A stretch of 56,881 nt of DNA from assembly GCA_013216015.1 (NCBI GenBank), contig JABSOI010000041.1:1-56881 (forward strand), given 5' to 3'. Origin of the DNA: Alteromonadaceae bacterium. GTDB lineage: Bacteria; Pseudomonadota; Gammaproteobacteria; Enterobacterales; Alteromonadaceae. Position 1 is the first letter of the stretch; each line of letters begins with the position of its first letter. The position numbers were made by a program, and so were the translations under genes. A model generated the notes under the pieces. That model worked only from the letters and a program-made list of their open reading frames with translations. It was not told the origin of the DNA and ran no database searches. Of the stretch, positions 34,889 through 43,958 are shown piece by piece.

Positions 34889-36238
34889 TTATTCTATTTG
34901 TTTCCCATTAAAGTACCATACACCTGCAACAAATTTATGATCATTGTTAACAGCCCATTCAGTTAATTGATTCAAATAATGACTTTGCTGCGCGAAGGTA
35001 CTTTCAAAATGTATAAAGCACTGCAAGCCATAACGTATTTCCAGTTCATCAAGACACATTGCACGAATATTATTGGTAATGGTTGGTGTAGATATAACCT
35101 CGATAAGCGAAGCCGGTGAGAGTAGTTTACCAAATCGATATCTTCGCCCCTCACTAAATCCATCTTTACTTTGTAGCCACCATTTCGCCCAAATTTTGGG
35201 ATCAACAATTATTTGCTCAATAGTTTCACCAAAAGGTCGTCCGTCTGGATGTTCAGGCACTTCACCCGCTTCAAATTTTTCTAATTCATCTTCAAATAAT
35301 TCAGCTTCATCCCATTCTTCTGCTAAAAAAATTTCTTCAGTTAACCTAATGCCAGATATGATATAAATTGCCTCTGCGGCTTCCTGAGCCAATTCATCAT
35401 TACCCAATAAAGTGATCAGCAAAGGAATATTCTCAGTTAACCCTATAATACCCAAAGCTTGTACTAATTCAGCGTTATAGCCCTGGGTTCCTGTAATTTT
35501 GCAATATTGTTCAAAAGAATGATCACAACCCAGTGCTAAAGTTGCAAAAGGAACTTCATCTTTAACAATGTGATCTTTTATATAAGCTAAAATATTTCCA
35601 TGACCTAGTTTATATAACGCCGCTATGCCAAGTTTTCGTGTCACTTCGTCTAATGTCGATATTTTTTTAGCCAAAATATCGGTAGCCACCTGACTTTTAC
35701 TCTTACCAAGGGCAAGTACATTTAAAGGCTGTTCCGTTAATGTTAAATATTGATTACGCAAAAACCATTCTGGTTTTAATTCAACATTTCTAAATACAAA
35801 TATGGGGACAAAAATAGGCAAATAATGTGGCAGAGATTCAAAATCTAGCTGCTGAAAACTATACAACCAGGTTTTCTGTACATCGAAAATAAGTGCTAAT
35901 GATATTTTTTCAACCTTTTCCCAATCGGTTAGATCAACCTGCTTAAGCAACTGCATAAAAGTATCTAGATTATCTATACGAATAAGAAAACTGACATAGA
36001 CAAACAGTTCATTACAGTCAAATTCCTCAATTTTTGAGACTAGATAAGGCTCAGCATCAGCTGCATCCACAACCAATGCATCAAGATGTGCGTCAAACCG
36101 CTGTTCATCTGTTTGACATTCTGTCCAGGTAATTTCTTGCGCTTCTAGCTGTAACGTCTTTTGTTCGTGCAAAACCGAGGCTTCATCGAAATGTTCGTCA
36201 ACTAAGTCTTGTAAAAAATGTGTTGCGCTAATAGCCAT
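34889..36238 (-). CDS. TIGR02270-like HEAT-repeat protein of T6SS islands
   Basis: This 449-aa, very acidic protein opens MAISATHFLQDLVDEHFDEA then SVLHEQKTLQ. Helical repeats of HEAT type are visible in the middle (VTRKLGIAALYKLGHGNILA, LVQALGIIGLTENIPLLITL, LGNDELAQEAAEAIYIISGI). The end has DPKIWAKWWLQSKDGFSEGR then YRFGKLLSPASLIEVI, which I associate with the TIGR02270 family found beside DUF2169 and DUF4150. The exact role in secretion is unknown; a scaffold or chaperone is likely. Confidence 0.78.
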   Translation of the reverse strand: MAISATHFLQDLVDEHFDEASVLHEQKTLQLEAQEITWTECQTDEQRFDAHLDALVVDAADAEPYLVSKIEEFDCNELFVYVSFLIRIDNLDTFMQLLKQVDLTDWEKVEKISLALIFDVQKTWLYSFQQLDFESLPHYLPIFVPIFVFRNVELKPEWFLRNQYLTLTEQPLNVLALGKSKSQVATDILAKKISTLDEVTRKLGIAALYKLGHGNILAYIKDHIVKDEVPFATLALGCDHSFEQYCKITGTQGYNAELVQALGIIGLTENIPLLITLLGNDELAQEAAEAIYIISGIRLTEEIFLAEEWDEAELFEDELEKFEAGEVPEHPDGRPFGETIEQIIVDPKIWAKWWLQSKDGFSEGRRYRFGKLLSPASLIEVISTPTITNNIRAMCLDELEIRYGLQCFIHFESTFAQQSHYLNQLTEWAVNNDHKFVAGVWYFNGKQIE

Positions 36239-36329
36239 AAACTTAACTTTATCCTGTTGCTGTATTGTTATATTGATCGTTCTATTTTTTATTGAGCATA
36301 ACTTATTGAGTATAAGTTACAGTGCAAAA

Positions 36330-37100
36330 TTACTGCGCAATAAGTGGGCACAACTGAAAATTTTGCCTAACATTAAAGCCTTGTAGTTGAGCAACAGCAA
36401 GCAAAGCCAGCCCTTCAACCGAAATAAAACGTTCCGCAATTAGAGTCGGCGTTTCAAAATCAGTGTCTTTGGCCTCATCAATCGCGAATGCTCTTTGATC
36501 AATAAATTGATGAAAAGCTTCATTAAAATCTATGGCATTGTTTTCTAGTAAAGCTCTGCACATAGCCGCACGAGAAAATAGATCTTCTGTCAAAGAATCT
36601 TCAAGATCATCCAAGGTGTTAAATAAATCGTCTGAAATAGCATCTGACTCTTTATTGATACCTAGATTCATTTCTTTGTTTAGACCTAAAGTCATTAATA
36701 TTTTGCCATAACAATAATCATCTAAATATTCACGTTTATGACTAAAATCAGCAGGAGAAAGCTGTTGTAATTTTGCTAAGGACGAAAAATCTTTACTGGC
36801 TAATAAATCAAATATGGGTTCGAGCCTGCCTAATACATAATGATGATCATCTTGCTTGTTTTCGTCACAAACTTTTTCAAGATATCTGATACGCAAACTA
36901 GCCGATTGTCTTAAATTATCAAATAAATGAGACTTGTCAGCTGTTGCCAGTAGTCCGAAAATGCCTAGTGCACGAAATTTATTACCCGTTTCCAGGGCCA
37001 AACGGCCTAATTGGTCAACAGGGTAATCAGCATCATCAAAAGCCATTGACCAAAAAATAGCATCCGCAGCAATTGCTGCAGCAGTGTCGTCATAATTCAT
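36330..37100 (-). CDS. Putative immunity protein (Imm49-like)
   Basis: This 256-aa soluble helical protein contains FWSMAFDDADYPVDQLGRLA and SLRIRYLEKVCDENKQDDHH in the middle, and ends TLIAERFISVEGLALLAVAQ with LQGFNVRQ. The end is reminiscent of Imm49-type immunity proteins, but I am not sure. Its place between the Imm11-like gene and the TIGR02270 gene, downstream of a toxin-like gene, supports an immunity role. Start ATG 37100 is the first in the frame. Confidence 0.5.
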   Translation of the reverse strand: MNYDDTAAAIAADAIFWSMAFDDADYPVDQLGRLALETGNKFRALGIFGLLATADKSHLFDNLRQSASLRIRYLEKVCDENKQDDHHYVLGRLEPIFDLLASKDFSSLAKLQQLSPADFSHKREYLDDYCYGKILMTLGLNKEMNLGINKESDAISDDLFNTLDDLEDSLTEDLFSRAAMCRALLENNAIDFNEAFHQFIDQRAFAIDEAKDTDFETPTLIAERFISVEGLALLAVAQLQGFNVRQNFQLCPLIAQ

Positions 37101-37118
37101 TAACCCTGAGACTCCATT

Positions 37119-37703
37119 CTACATTCCATCAAATTGGTCTAATGGAATAAATTCAATACCTGTAAATCCATTATCTGCAATTTCTTTAGCCAAACTCTCT
37201 TTAATTAGGGTAGCTGCAGGAAACCCGGTCATTCTGAAAATGTCAAAACTCTCATCTACATTCTCATCAATAAGAACAATCTGTTCTACGCTTTCAATGA
37301 TTTTGTCATCTATTATCGAAATTTCTGCGTCACTGGCATCGGTATCTAAACAATTCTGATGTTCAAGTACATTCATAATAAAGTACTTTTCATCAATAAA
37401 TTTACCTTTATGATCCATTATTTTTACAGGTAAAAATTCTAAATTAGTAAACTTTTTTTCAATGAAAAAGTTCATTAACGGTTCAGATATCACCAGTTCG
37501 TTATCAGTATTAAACAAGCTGTCTACAAGCAAAATATCATGCGGTCTTTCTGGATGCATATCAAAATAAACACCATCTGGATACTGATCCTCAACTTTTA
37601 TTCCCTCATTAAGAAGATAAGATTTATCAAAACCTTCAAAGTGATATAAAGAGCATGCGTTCGGTACAATTTTGTGTACCCAGGCTAAATAATTCATCGT
37701 CAT
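37119..37703 (-). CDS. Imm11/DUF1629-like immunity protein
   Basis: The start is probably ATG 37703 (MTMNYLAWVHK), which has AGGA eight to ten bases before it; the frame is open up to 37724, touching the stop of the toxin candidate. The protein shows YFIMNVLEHQNCLDTDASDA, ESVEQIVLIDENV, IFRMTGFPAATLIKESLAKE and a final GFTGIEFIPLDQF. The YxIxNVL..xxCLD..xS and TGIxFxP patterns fit the DUF1629 (Imm11) family, often paired with AHH/HNH-type toxins. It directly follows such a gene here. Confidence 0.72.
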   Translation of the reverse strand: MTMNYLAWVHKIVPNACSLYHFEGFDKSYLLNEGIKVEDQYPDGVYFDMHPERPHDILLVDSLFNTDNELVISEPLMNFFIEKKFTNLEFLPVKIMDHKGKFIDEKYFIMNVLEHQNCLDTDASDAEISIIDDKIIESVEQIVLIDENVDESFDIFRMTGFPAATLIKESLAKEIADNGFTGIEFIPLDQFDGM

Positions 37704-37724
37704 TTTTTTTATTCCTATTTCCAT

Positions 37725-38492
37725 TTATGAACTTCCCCATCTTTTAACTGCTTCCATCATACGTTGCATTTTTTTAGACATTTTTCCGGATTCGCCAGCA
37801 CCTTGTGCAGCAAATCGTCTTTTCTCAGCAATTCTATCTTTTGCCATAGAGAATGGTAAATACCAGTCAGATTCAGGTGATTTTGAACCATTCTCCCATG
37901 CTTTATGTGTACCGCCAGAACGCTTACCCCGAGCTTTCAATTTATTTCTAAAGCTTGTAGATTTAGATTCTAAAATACTCTTTAATTGTTTTTCCGCAGC
38001 CTCATGGTCTTTATCTGCAAGTGCCTTAATTTGTTTTGCTATAGATTTCAACGAACTGTCTAGTTCATCTTTATATCCATTGGTACTATTGTGATCATAA
38101 TCGTGCATGGGTAAATTATTGAACCAAGGAGCTGCTATCTTTTCAATAAAAGTGCCCCCTGTCATATTGCAATAATGATTAATAGTATGTCCCCACAGAG
38201 GCATACCGATCATATTATGGCTATCGTTAATACACCAACGCGTCATTTTTACCACTTCTTTGATTTTCAGATCTTTACCAATAAATTCAGTGATCGACGC
38301 TATACATAATAGATGATGCGCTTCAAATTTTTTCTTTACCTTTCGTTTGGTCCCCTGTAAAAAAAAATCACCTGAAATATTGCTATTTGCTACGTAATTA
38401 TTAGGACTGGCGCATTTGCATTTTGATTTAGAACCCGTACGTTGAGCGCAAAACTTGCCTTTTTTGACCCCTTTAGTATGTGACTTACCCAT
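37725..38492 (-). CDS. Putative AHH-type nuclease, T6SS effector candidate
   Basis: This 255-aa, strongly basic protein has FEAHHLLCIASI (His59-His60), then INDSHNMIGMPLWGHTINHY (His92, Asn93, His102, His106) and NNLPMHDYDHNSTNGYKDEL (His130, His134). The order HH...HN.I.MP...H resembles AHH/HNH metal-finger nucleases, and the Lys/Arg-rich ends suit nucleic acid binding. It overlaps the ketosynthase-like gene by 8 bp and is followed at once by the Imm11-like gene, the usual effector-immunity order. Nuclease activity is inferred from motifs only. Confidence 0.68.
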   Translation of the reverse strand: MGKSHTKGVKKGKFCAQRTGSKSKCKCASPNNYVANSNISGDFFLQGTKRKVKKKFEAHHLLCIASITEFIGKDLKIKEVVKMTRWCINDSHNMIGMPLWGHTINHYCNMTGGTFIEKIAAPWFNNLPMHDYDHNSTNGYKDELDSSLKSIAKQIKALADKDHEAAEKQLKSILESKSTSFRNKLKARGKRSGGTHKAWENGSKSPESDWYLPFSMAKDRIAEKRRFAAQGAGESGKMSKKMQRMMEAVKRWGSS

Positions 38493-39636
38493 TAACAGTT
38501 CCCTTGATGGTTATTAAGTTACGAGCATTTGTATAACAAAAAGCTGCAATTGCACAACTTGGTGATGGCGCATAGTTCCTTTTAAAAGCTAAATGCGCCC
38601 AGGAAATTGCTATTGGCAAAAAGCAAATCCCAACGTCTCCTAAAGAAATATTGGGTAACCAAACATTTGGTTTAGGTTCTATTTTGGTATCGCTTTGAGA
38701 ATGATACAGTGCCCTACCCCATTCCATTGCAAATCGTTCTTCACCGGTGAAATTATTGATACACCAAAATTCTCCCGCATTTGAAGAAGGATGTTGTTTT
38801 TCGTATTCAACTAATAGTTGACTAAGTGCCTTTCCTTCTGGTTGATCCTCACTATGAAACCCATTTTTTTCCATTGCTTGACCAACTGAAACAATTTCAA
38901 CTGCACCAAGTTCTGCAATGGCATTCAGAAATAAAAAGCTCACCGCTTCTCCCGGGATTAAACCAACAGGATTATTAGCTGATTTTAATCTTCCCATATT
39001 ATTTAACCAGGTTAACCCGGCGAAATCAGTCAATGAGTCAACAAACCCCGTTATGACAAGCGCATTTGATTTTTTCCGTAAAAGAACCGAACTCTGCTCC
39101 AATAAATCAACGCTAGAGGATGGAGCAACCGGAATGATTTTATAACCAGAAATCAACTCAATTAATCCTGATTGAATTAACGCAATCTTAACCGTTTCAT
39201 TCCAGCCTTTGTTGTAAAACTGAAAAGGATTCTCATCCAACTCTTCATCGGGTTCAGCCGTTTGCAAATATCGATTTATGTCGGATACACCCATTAATAA
39301 AAATATTTCACTGTGCTTAGTTCTTTGATGATTAGCATCTTGAACACCCGTGCTTTCTTCCATCGCAGCTATTTTTTCTACTATCTGCTCAAAACCATCG
39401 CGCATTAGCTGAATATAACGACCCGCACCTTCAAAGCCGTGAGTTAATAACTTAATGGGATAACCTGTTATCTCTTCTTCCCCGTCTTCGGTGGTTTCTG
39501 CAAATCCATCTAAAAACTCCGGACGAGAAATACCTGCTCGCAAAGAAGCAGCGGTAGTTTCTGCATTGAAACCTACCGAACTAACGACTACAGTATCATT
39601 AACAAAAATTGGTGAAGGCGGCACAAAACATTTCAT
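38485..39636 (-). CDS. Ketosynthase-fold protein lacking the catalytic Cys, T6SS-associated
   Basis: Start ATG 39636 (MKCFVPPSPIFVNDTVVV), two bases after the DUF4150 stop. The 383 aa follow a beta-ketoacyl-synthase/thiolase layout: VVSSVGFNAETTAASLRAGI at the N-terminus, VAPSSSVDLLEQSSVLLRK where the active-site Cys loop (ACAS/CSS) should be, ITGFVDSLTD, LIPGEAVSFLFLNA, then ISLGDVGICFLPIAISWAHL near the end. No Cys stands at the nucleophile position. Such KS-like genes recur in DUF2169/DUF4150 islands. Its role is probably structural or adaptor-like. Confidence 0.75.
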   Translation of the reverse strand: MKCFVPPSPIFVNDTVVVSSVGFNAETTAASLRAGISRPEFLDGFAETTEDGEEEITGYPIKLLTHGFEGAGRYIQLMRDGFEQIVEKIAAMEESTGVQDANHQRTKHSEIFLLMGVSDINRYLQTAEPDEELDENPFQFYNKGWNETVKIALIQSGLIELISGYKIIPVAPSSSVDLLEQSSVLLRKKSNALVITGFVDSLTDFAGLTWLNNMGRLKSANNPVGLIPGEAVSFLFLNAIAELGAVEIVSVGQAMEKNGFHSEDQPEGKALSQLLVEYEKQHPSSNAGEFWCINNFTGEERFAMEWGRALYHSQSDTKIEPKPNVWLPNISLGDVGICFLPIAISWAHLAFKRNYAPSPSCAIAAFCYTNARNLITIKGTVNG

Positions 39637-39638
39637 GG

Positions 39639-40097
39639 TTAAATAGGATCTCCACATAAAATACACGTTTCTTTATCTGAAGCCATAGAAATAACAGGCC
39701 CTTGAAGAACAGGCATTGGCGGGGTATTTTTATTATTATGTAACATTAAGTCAAAAGCCCTACAGACATTTTTACCTTCAAACTTTACATCAAAGGAATA
39801 ATTGACAAATTCGGCTATCCCTTTTGTTTTCGAAGATACAACCCCTCCGCCTGCCGTACCGGCTTCATCGCCAGTGCTGGTTTTGAAATTTGAACTTTTC
39901 ACACATACCGGATTGCCATCACATGTTACTTTTTTAGTACCTTTGTCGATGTCTGAAGATTGAGCAATATTTGGATAAGGTATAGGAATAGGACCAGCCG
40001 GTGATGGCGTTTTGCAAACATCAGGGAAAGCTATAGTAATGCCGTTACTCGATTTATGAACCACAGAAAGATAATTTACCCCAACGGTTACACTCAT
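39639..40097 (-). CDS. PAAR-like DUF4150 spike-tip protein
   Basis: This 152-aa protein contains ITIAFPDVCKTPSPAGPIPI then PYPNIAQSSDI, the DUF4150 opening, followed by SNFKTSTGDEAGTAGGGVVS and KNVCRAFDLMLHNNKNTPPM. DUF4150 folds like PAAR and caps the VgrG trimer, with conserved Cys/His for metal. It carries no extra toxin domain. It lies third in the island, after the DUF3540 gene. Confidence 0.9.
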   Translation of the reverse strand: MSVTVGVNYLSVVHKSSNGITIAFPDVCKTPSPAGPIPIPYPNIAQSSDIDKGTKKVTCDGNPVCVKSSNFKTSTGDEAGTAGGGVVSSKTKGIAEFVNYSFDVKFEGKNVCRAFDLMLHNNKNTPPMPVLQGPVISMASDKETCILCGDPI

Positions 40098-40158
40098 TGT
40101 AAATATTCTCCTCTCGAAATTTGGTATGATGAGAATTAACTCTTAAGTTAGTGAAAAA

Positions 40159-40662
40159 CTAATTTAGTGAAATATTGCCGCCTTTGATCTTATTTTTTGA
40201 TGACGCACGAGAAATAAGATCTTTACCTTTGATAATAATTTTTCCAAATCGGTCCAGAATAATCTGACTACGACCAACATTTAGCTTTATATCTTTAGTC
40301 GCAGTTAAATTAAAACTTTCTACTGATAAACTTAGATTTTTTTGTTGCATAGACTGATTCTGAATCAAAATTACATTTTTTACAGACTGTGCAACTAAAC
40401 CAATAATGACAGGTTGTTGTATATCGTTATCAATAAATGAAAGCAGTACTTTTTCGCCAATCAAAGAATCTGGCTCTGAAAAATATTGCGTAGTAATCGC
40501 CAATGTTGGATCTTGATGAAAATCAGAAATAATACAAACTTGCCCTTGTCCGGTACAACTATAAATAGTACCAACGGTATTATTCGGCGCCACACTATTA
40601 TCGATTAACTTCAATTGAGCTTTCATCTTAGTGCTTGTATTAGTTCTTGTATTAGCGCTCAT
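40159..40662 (-). CDS. DUF3540 protein, VgrG-like OB domain
   Basis: This 167-aa protein has an OB-fold-like part (VGTIYSCTGQGQVCIISDFH, VLLSFIDNDIQQPVIIGLV) and a C-terminal beta-helix-like tail (IKLNVGRSQIILDRFGKIII) close to the end of the neighbouring VgrG. The N-terminus has a short Asn/Thr repeat (NTRTNTSTK). DUF3540 proteins accompany VgrG in this island type; the role is unknown, perhaps part of the spike. TAATATG joins it to vgrG, with AAGGAG inside the vgrG end. Confidence 0.78.
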   Translation of the reverse strand: MSANTRTNTSTKMKAQLKLIDNSVAPNNTVGTIYSCTGQGQVCIISDFHQDPTLAITTQYFSEPDSLIGEKVLLSFIDNDIQQPVIIGLVAQSVKNVILIQNQSMQQKNLSLSVESFNLTATKDIKLNVGRSQIILDRFGKIIIKGKDLISRASSKNKIKGGNISLN

Positions 40663-40663
40663 A

Positions 40664-42781
40664 TTAGTTCTCCTTAATCTTACTGCCTTTCATCACAATA
40701 TCGCCGCTGCCTTTAATATTAATTTTCTTGCCTTTAATGGTAATGTCACCATTCTTCTTCATCACGATAGATGCTTTCCCAACTTTTATTGTGATCTTAT
40801 CTTTTGCGGTAAATTCTATTTCTTTGGCTGCAACACTATATTCTTTGGTGATTTCTTCCCGATGCTTACCGCCAACTTTTATTTCTTGATCTTTACCAAC
40901 GGTTAAATCTCTATTTTTACTAATATCTTCTGAATAATCTCCGCCGACATTAATTGAATTATTAACTGCAACAGATATTGTTCTACTAAGACCAACATTT
41001 TCACTCTTAGCCCCACCAACTGTCTCAGAAGATGCAGCACCAACATTAACCAATAATGCTTCACCAACGGTAACAGTCTTAGCAACACCAACGGTTTCAC
41101 TGGAATTCATATTCACCATTTCTGTTTTACTGGTACCAACCGTTAACGACATCATCTCGCCGATCATTTCAGTATGATTAACGCCAACATCAATCATTCT
41201 ATTTCTTCCTATGGTGTCAGAATGATCTCGTCCAATCATTTCTGTACGGTCATTTTCAACCACGGTGTTTTGATCTTTTTCTGCATGAAAATATAATTCT
41301 TCACTGTCTTTTTTATCTTCAAATCGGATCTCATTAAAATTAGTGCCATTGCCCCCCTTCGTACTTCTGGTTTTAAGACCACTTTGAGTCGCATTGGCAG
41401 GTAATTCATAAGGAGGCATGGTTGAACCGTTATATACGCTACCAGCAATAATAGGTCTGTCTGGATCTCCGCCTAAATGTTCAACAAGCACTTCCTGACC
41501 TATACGGGGTATTTGAATATGTCCCCAATTTTTACCAGCCCAGGTTTGTGCAACGCGAATCCAGCAGGAACTTTTTTCATCACCCTCGGCATATCTGTCC
41601 CAGTGGAAATGTACTTTTACACGGCCATACTTATCTGTCCAAATTTCTTCGCCAGCTTTACCAACAACCATAGCCGTTTGCGGACCCGTAATTTTAGGTT
41701 TTCGTGCCGTTATTTGAGGTCTATAGACAACATTGGAAGGAATAGCATTAAATTGACTACTGTATATTTCAGTACTTTCTTTATTTGAATTTGTCAGGTA
41801 TTCGTCAGACCTTAGAACACATTTGAAATGTGTGATCAGGTATTGGCAATTTTGGTCATCTCTGAAATGATCGTCTAAACTAAAATGACTACCGGAAAAT
41901 AGCGTTTTAAAATTACTTTGGGCGAATTTAGTTTCGTATGATACGTTCTCTTTTTCCATCAATAAACGCGTATAATCGGTGCCCTTGCCCCGTTCTTTAT
42001 ATTTGCCCGGATAACTGAATTTTTCTAAAGCCGACAATGAGGCTGTTTTAGGATCAGAAGATACAGACTCCAGATTTTTGGAAGGCGTTTCAAAGTCAAA
42101 GTCAGATAAGCGAACACCACCAGTTCTTATTTCTCTATAGTTCTCCCACTTACTGATACCTTCAATATAAAATCGATTACTGATATCTTCCGGCAGATAA
42201 AAAGGAACCGTTCCGCTGTCTGGCAGTATAGAACTGTCGTCAGCCATAACCAGCGTATGTTTGCCGTCAGTGTGTTCAAAATAATAATAAATCCCTTCTT
42301 GTTCCATTATTCTGGTAACAAAATTAAAATCACTTTCATTAAATTGAACAATATATTCCTGGGGTTGATAAGTACCGGTTAGTTTATCTTCATAATCTGA
42401 AAAACCGAGTTCATCAAAAACCTCTTTTATGATATCCGGGTAGCTTTTTTCCTGAAAAATCCGGCAATTTTCACTTAAATTAAGTAACCAGAACCAAGGT
42501 CTAATATTTGCGCCATATCGACTAAATCTATCACTGTTCGACAACTGGTAGAATTCGGTAACAAAGCCATTAAAGTAGCGGGTGTCATCTTCTGTTTCTA
42601 GACTGACAGTGACATTTTGTCCTAACAAGTCGTCCAGTGAAATATTGTCATTTTCACTAATCATTTCAACTTTTATCGAGAACGGTCGGGCAAGATCTTC
42701 CACAATATCAGCTTTATAAAGTGCTAATTCTTCGCCCAGTGGTGTAGATATGGCTATTAGTCGATTTTCCTGTGTGGGCAT
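40664..42781 (-). CDS. vgrG: T6SS spike protein VgrG (no C-terminal toxin domain)
   Basis: This 705-aa protein has the gp27-like base (YNGF-type FNGFVTEFYQLSNSDRFSRY, QFNESDFNFVTRIMEQEGIY), the gp5 OB-fold (IWTDKYGRVKVHFHWDRYAE, IRVAQTWAGKNWGHIQIPRI, GDPDRPIIAGSVYNGSTMPP) and a beta-helix of VG.x.xT/S repeats (about residues 510-650). It ends DITIKGKKINIKGSGDIVMK without an effector domain. It forms the puncturing tip of the T6SS. No baseplate or sheath genes are in the window, so this is an orphan cargo island. Confidence 0.95.
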   Translation of the reverse strand: MPTQENRLIAISTPLGEELALYKADIVEDLARPFSIKVEMISENDNISLDDLLGQNVTVSLETEDDTRYFNGFVTEFYQLSNSDRFSRYGANIRPWFWLLNLSENCRIFQEKSYPDIIKEVFDELGFSDYEDKLTGTYQPQEYIVQFNESDFNFVTRIMEQEGIYYYFEHTDGKHTLVMADDSSILPDSGTVPFYLPEDISNRFYIEGISKWENYREIRTGGVRLSDFDFETPSKNLESVSSDPKTASLSALEKFSYPGKYKERGKGTDYTRLLMEKENVSYETKFAQSNFKTLFSGSHFSLDDHFRDDQNCQYLITHFKCVLRSDEYLTNSNKESTEIYSSQFNAIPSNVVYRPQITARKPKITGPQTAMVVGKAGEEIWTDKYGRVKVHFHWDRYAEGDEKSSCWIRVAQTWAGKNWGHIQIPRIGQEVLVEHLGGDPDRPIIAGSVYNGSTMPPYELPANATQSGLKTRSTKGGNGTNFNEIRFEDKKDSEELYFHAEKDQNTVVENDRTEMIGRDHSDTIGRNRMIDVGVNHTEMIGEMMSLTVGTSKTEMVNMNSSETVGVAKTVTVGEALLVNVGAASSETVGGAKSENVGLSRTISVAVNNSINVGGDYSEDISKNRDLTVGKDQEIKVGGKHREEITKEYSVAAKEIEFTAKDKITIKVGKASIVMKKNGDITIKGKKINIKGSGDIVMKGSKIKEN

Positions 42782-43178
42782 TCTAAGTTTCCTTTTCCCC
42801 TGATCCTGTTAGATTATTCAACAAACTTAAGACAAAATAGCGTAAAACAACTCTTGATTGGAGCTGTTTTACAAAGACAATCTTTCTTAATACTAGTCTA
42901 TCATATTAATTTTACCAGTATAAAGCTAAAAAAAACTTGGTGGTATATAAGACAAGCGAAAGTACTTAAAAAATGCTGAGACATATAATGAATAAAGAAG
43001 TCCAGCAAGTTCTTTAAAGATGTAGTCATACAGATCCATTCATTGACAATAATTGGCTTTGTTTTTAGATTTAGTGTCCGTCAAGAAACAAGGCCGTAGC
43101 GAGAGAGCAAAAGAATTACTTGGCTTTTTATAATTATTCTTTGATACTTACTAAAATTTTAAATGAAGGGTTAACTTT
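42782..43178. other. Divergent intergenic region with a lone type E repeat end
   Basis: Between vgrG (minus) and the SDR gene (plus). Position 43073-43108 (AGTGTCCGTCAAGAAACAAG and GCCGTAGCGAG) matches the left end of the type E element at 32616. The rest is AT-rich and should hold the promoters of both flanking transcripts; none is recognised with confidence. Confidence 0.5.
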
Positions 43179-43958
43179 ATGGAATTGGGTATTAAGGGTA
43201 AACGAGCACTTGTCTGTGCGTCATCAAAAGGTTTAGGCCGTGGCTGCGCCGAAGCGTTAGCGGCTGAAGGGGTAAATTTGGTCATAAATGCACGTAATGA
43301 CGAAGCATTGCAAGCAACCGCTGAAAGTATTCGTAACACATACTCTGTAGAGGTAATTGCTATTGCCGCTGATATCACAACAGAATCTGGTAGAGAAGAA
43401 GTTTTAGCTGCCGCCGGCAATATTGATATTCTTGTTACCAATGCAGGAGGACCACCACCGGGTATGTGGAGCGACTGGGAACGTGAAGACTTTATTGCTG
43501 CCCTTGATGCAAATATGCTTTCACCCATCGCATTAATGAAATCTGTATTACCGGGAATGATGGCTAAGGGCTGGGGTAGAATTGTTAATATCACCAGCAT
43601 GTCTGTAAAAGCGCCTATCGCAGTATTAGGTTTATCAAATTCTGCACGTGCTGGCTTAACAGGTTATGTTGCCGGTACAGCCAGACAGGTAGCTCATGCA
43701 GGTGTAACAATAAATAATCTTCAGCCAGGCATTCATGCAACAGACAGAGCCATTGCTTTAGACACCGCAATGTCGAATGCTGAAGGCATTGATATTATTG
43801 AAGCAAGGAAAAAACGTTGCGCAACCATTCCTACAGGTCGTTACGGAACCTCTCAGGAATTTGGTGCTATGTGTGCATTTTTGTGCTCTCAAAACGCAGG
43901 GTTTATTATCGGTCAAAATATATTGCTTGATGGCGGTGCGGTTAACAGCACTATGTAG
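43179..43958 (+). CDS. Short-chain dehydrogenase/reductase
   Basis: This 259-aa protein is a classical SDR. The cofactor motif lies in ALVCASSKGLGRGCAEAL, a variant of TGxxxGIG. The strand ILVTNAGGPPPGMW holds NAG, and the catalytic region has VNITSMSVKAPIAVLGLSNS, where Ser is present but the usual YxxxK reads LSNSAR, so Tyr is missing. This lineage (MELGIKGKRALV...GGPPPG) is often annotated 3-oxoacyl-ACP reductase. The loss of Tyr at that place is shared, as far as I recall, by many members. The substrate is unknown. It is monocistronic. Confidence 0.88.
   Translation: MELGIKGKRALVCASSKGLGRGCAEALAAEGVNLVINARNDEALQATAESIRNTYSVEVIAIAADITTESGREEVLAAAGNIDILVTNAGGPPPGMWSDWEREDFIAALDANMLSPIALMKSVLPGMMAKGWGRIVNITSMSVKAPIAVLGLSNSARAGLTGYVAGTARQVAHAGVTINNLQPGIHATDRAIALDTAMSNAEGIDIIEARKKRCATIPTGRYGTSQEFGAMCAFLCSQNAGFIIGQNILLDGGAVNSTM

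Noticed and set aside
37725-38492. Reading the basic protein as a phage HNH endonuclease
   Set aside because: No phage genes flank it, while VgrG, DUF4150 and immunity-like genes do, so an effector role fits better.
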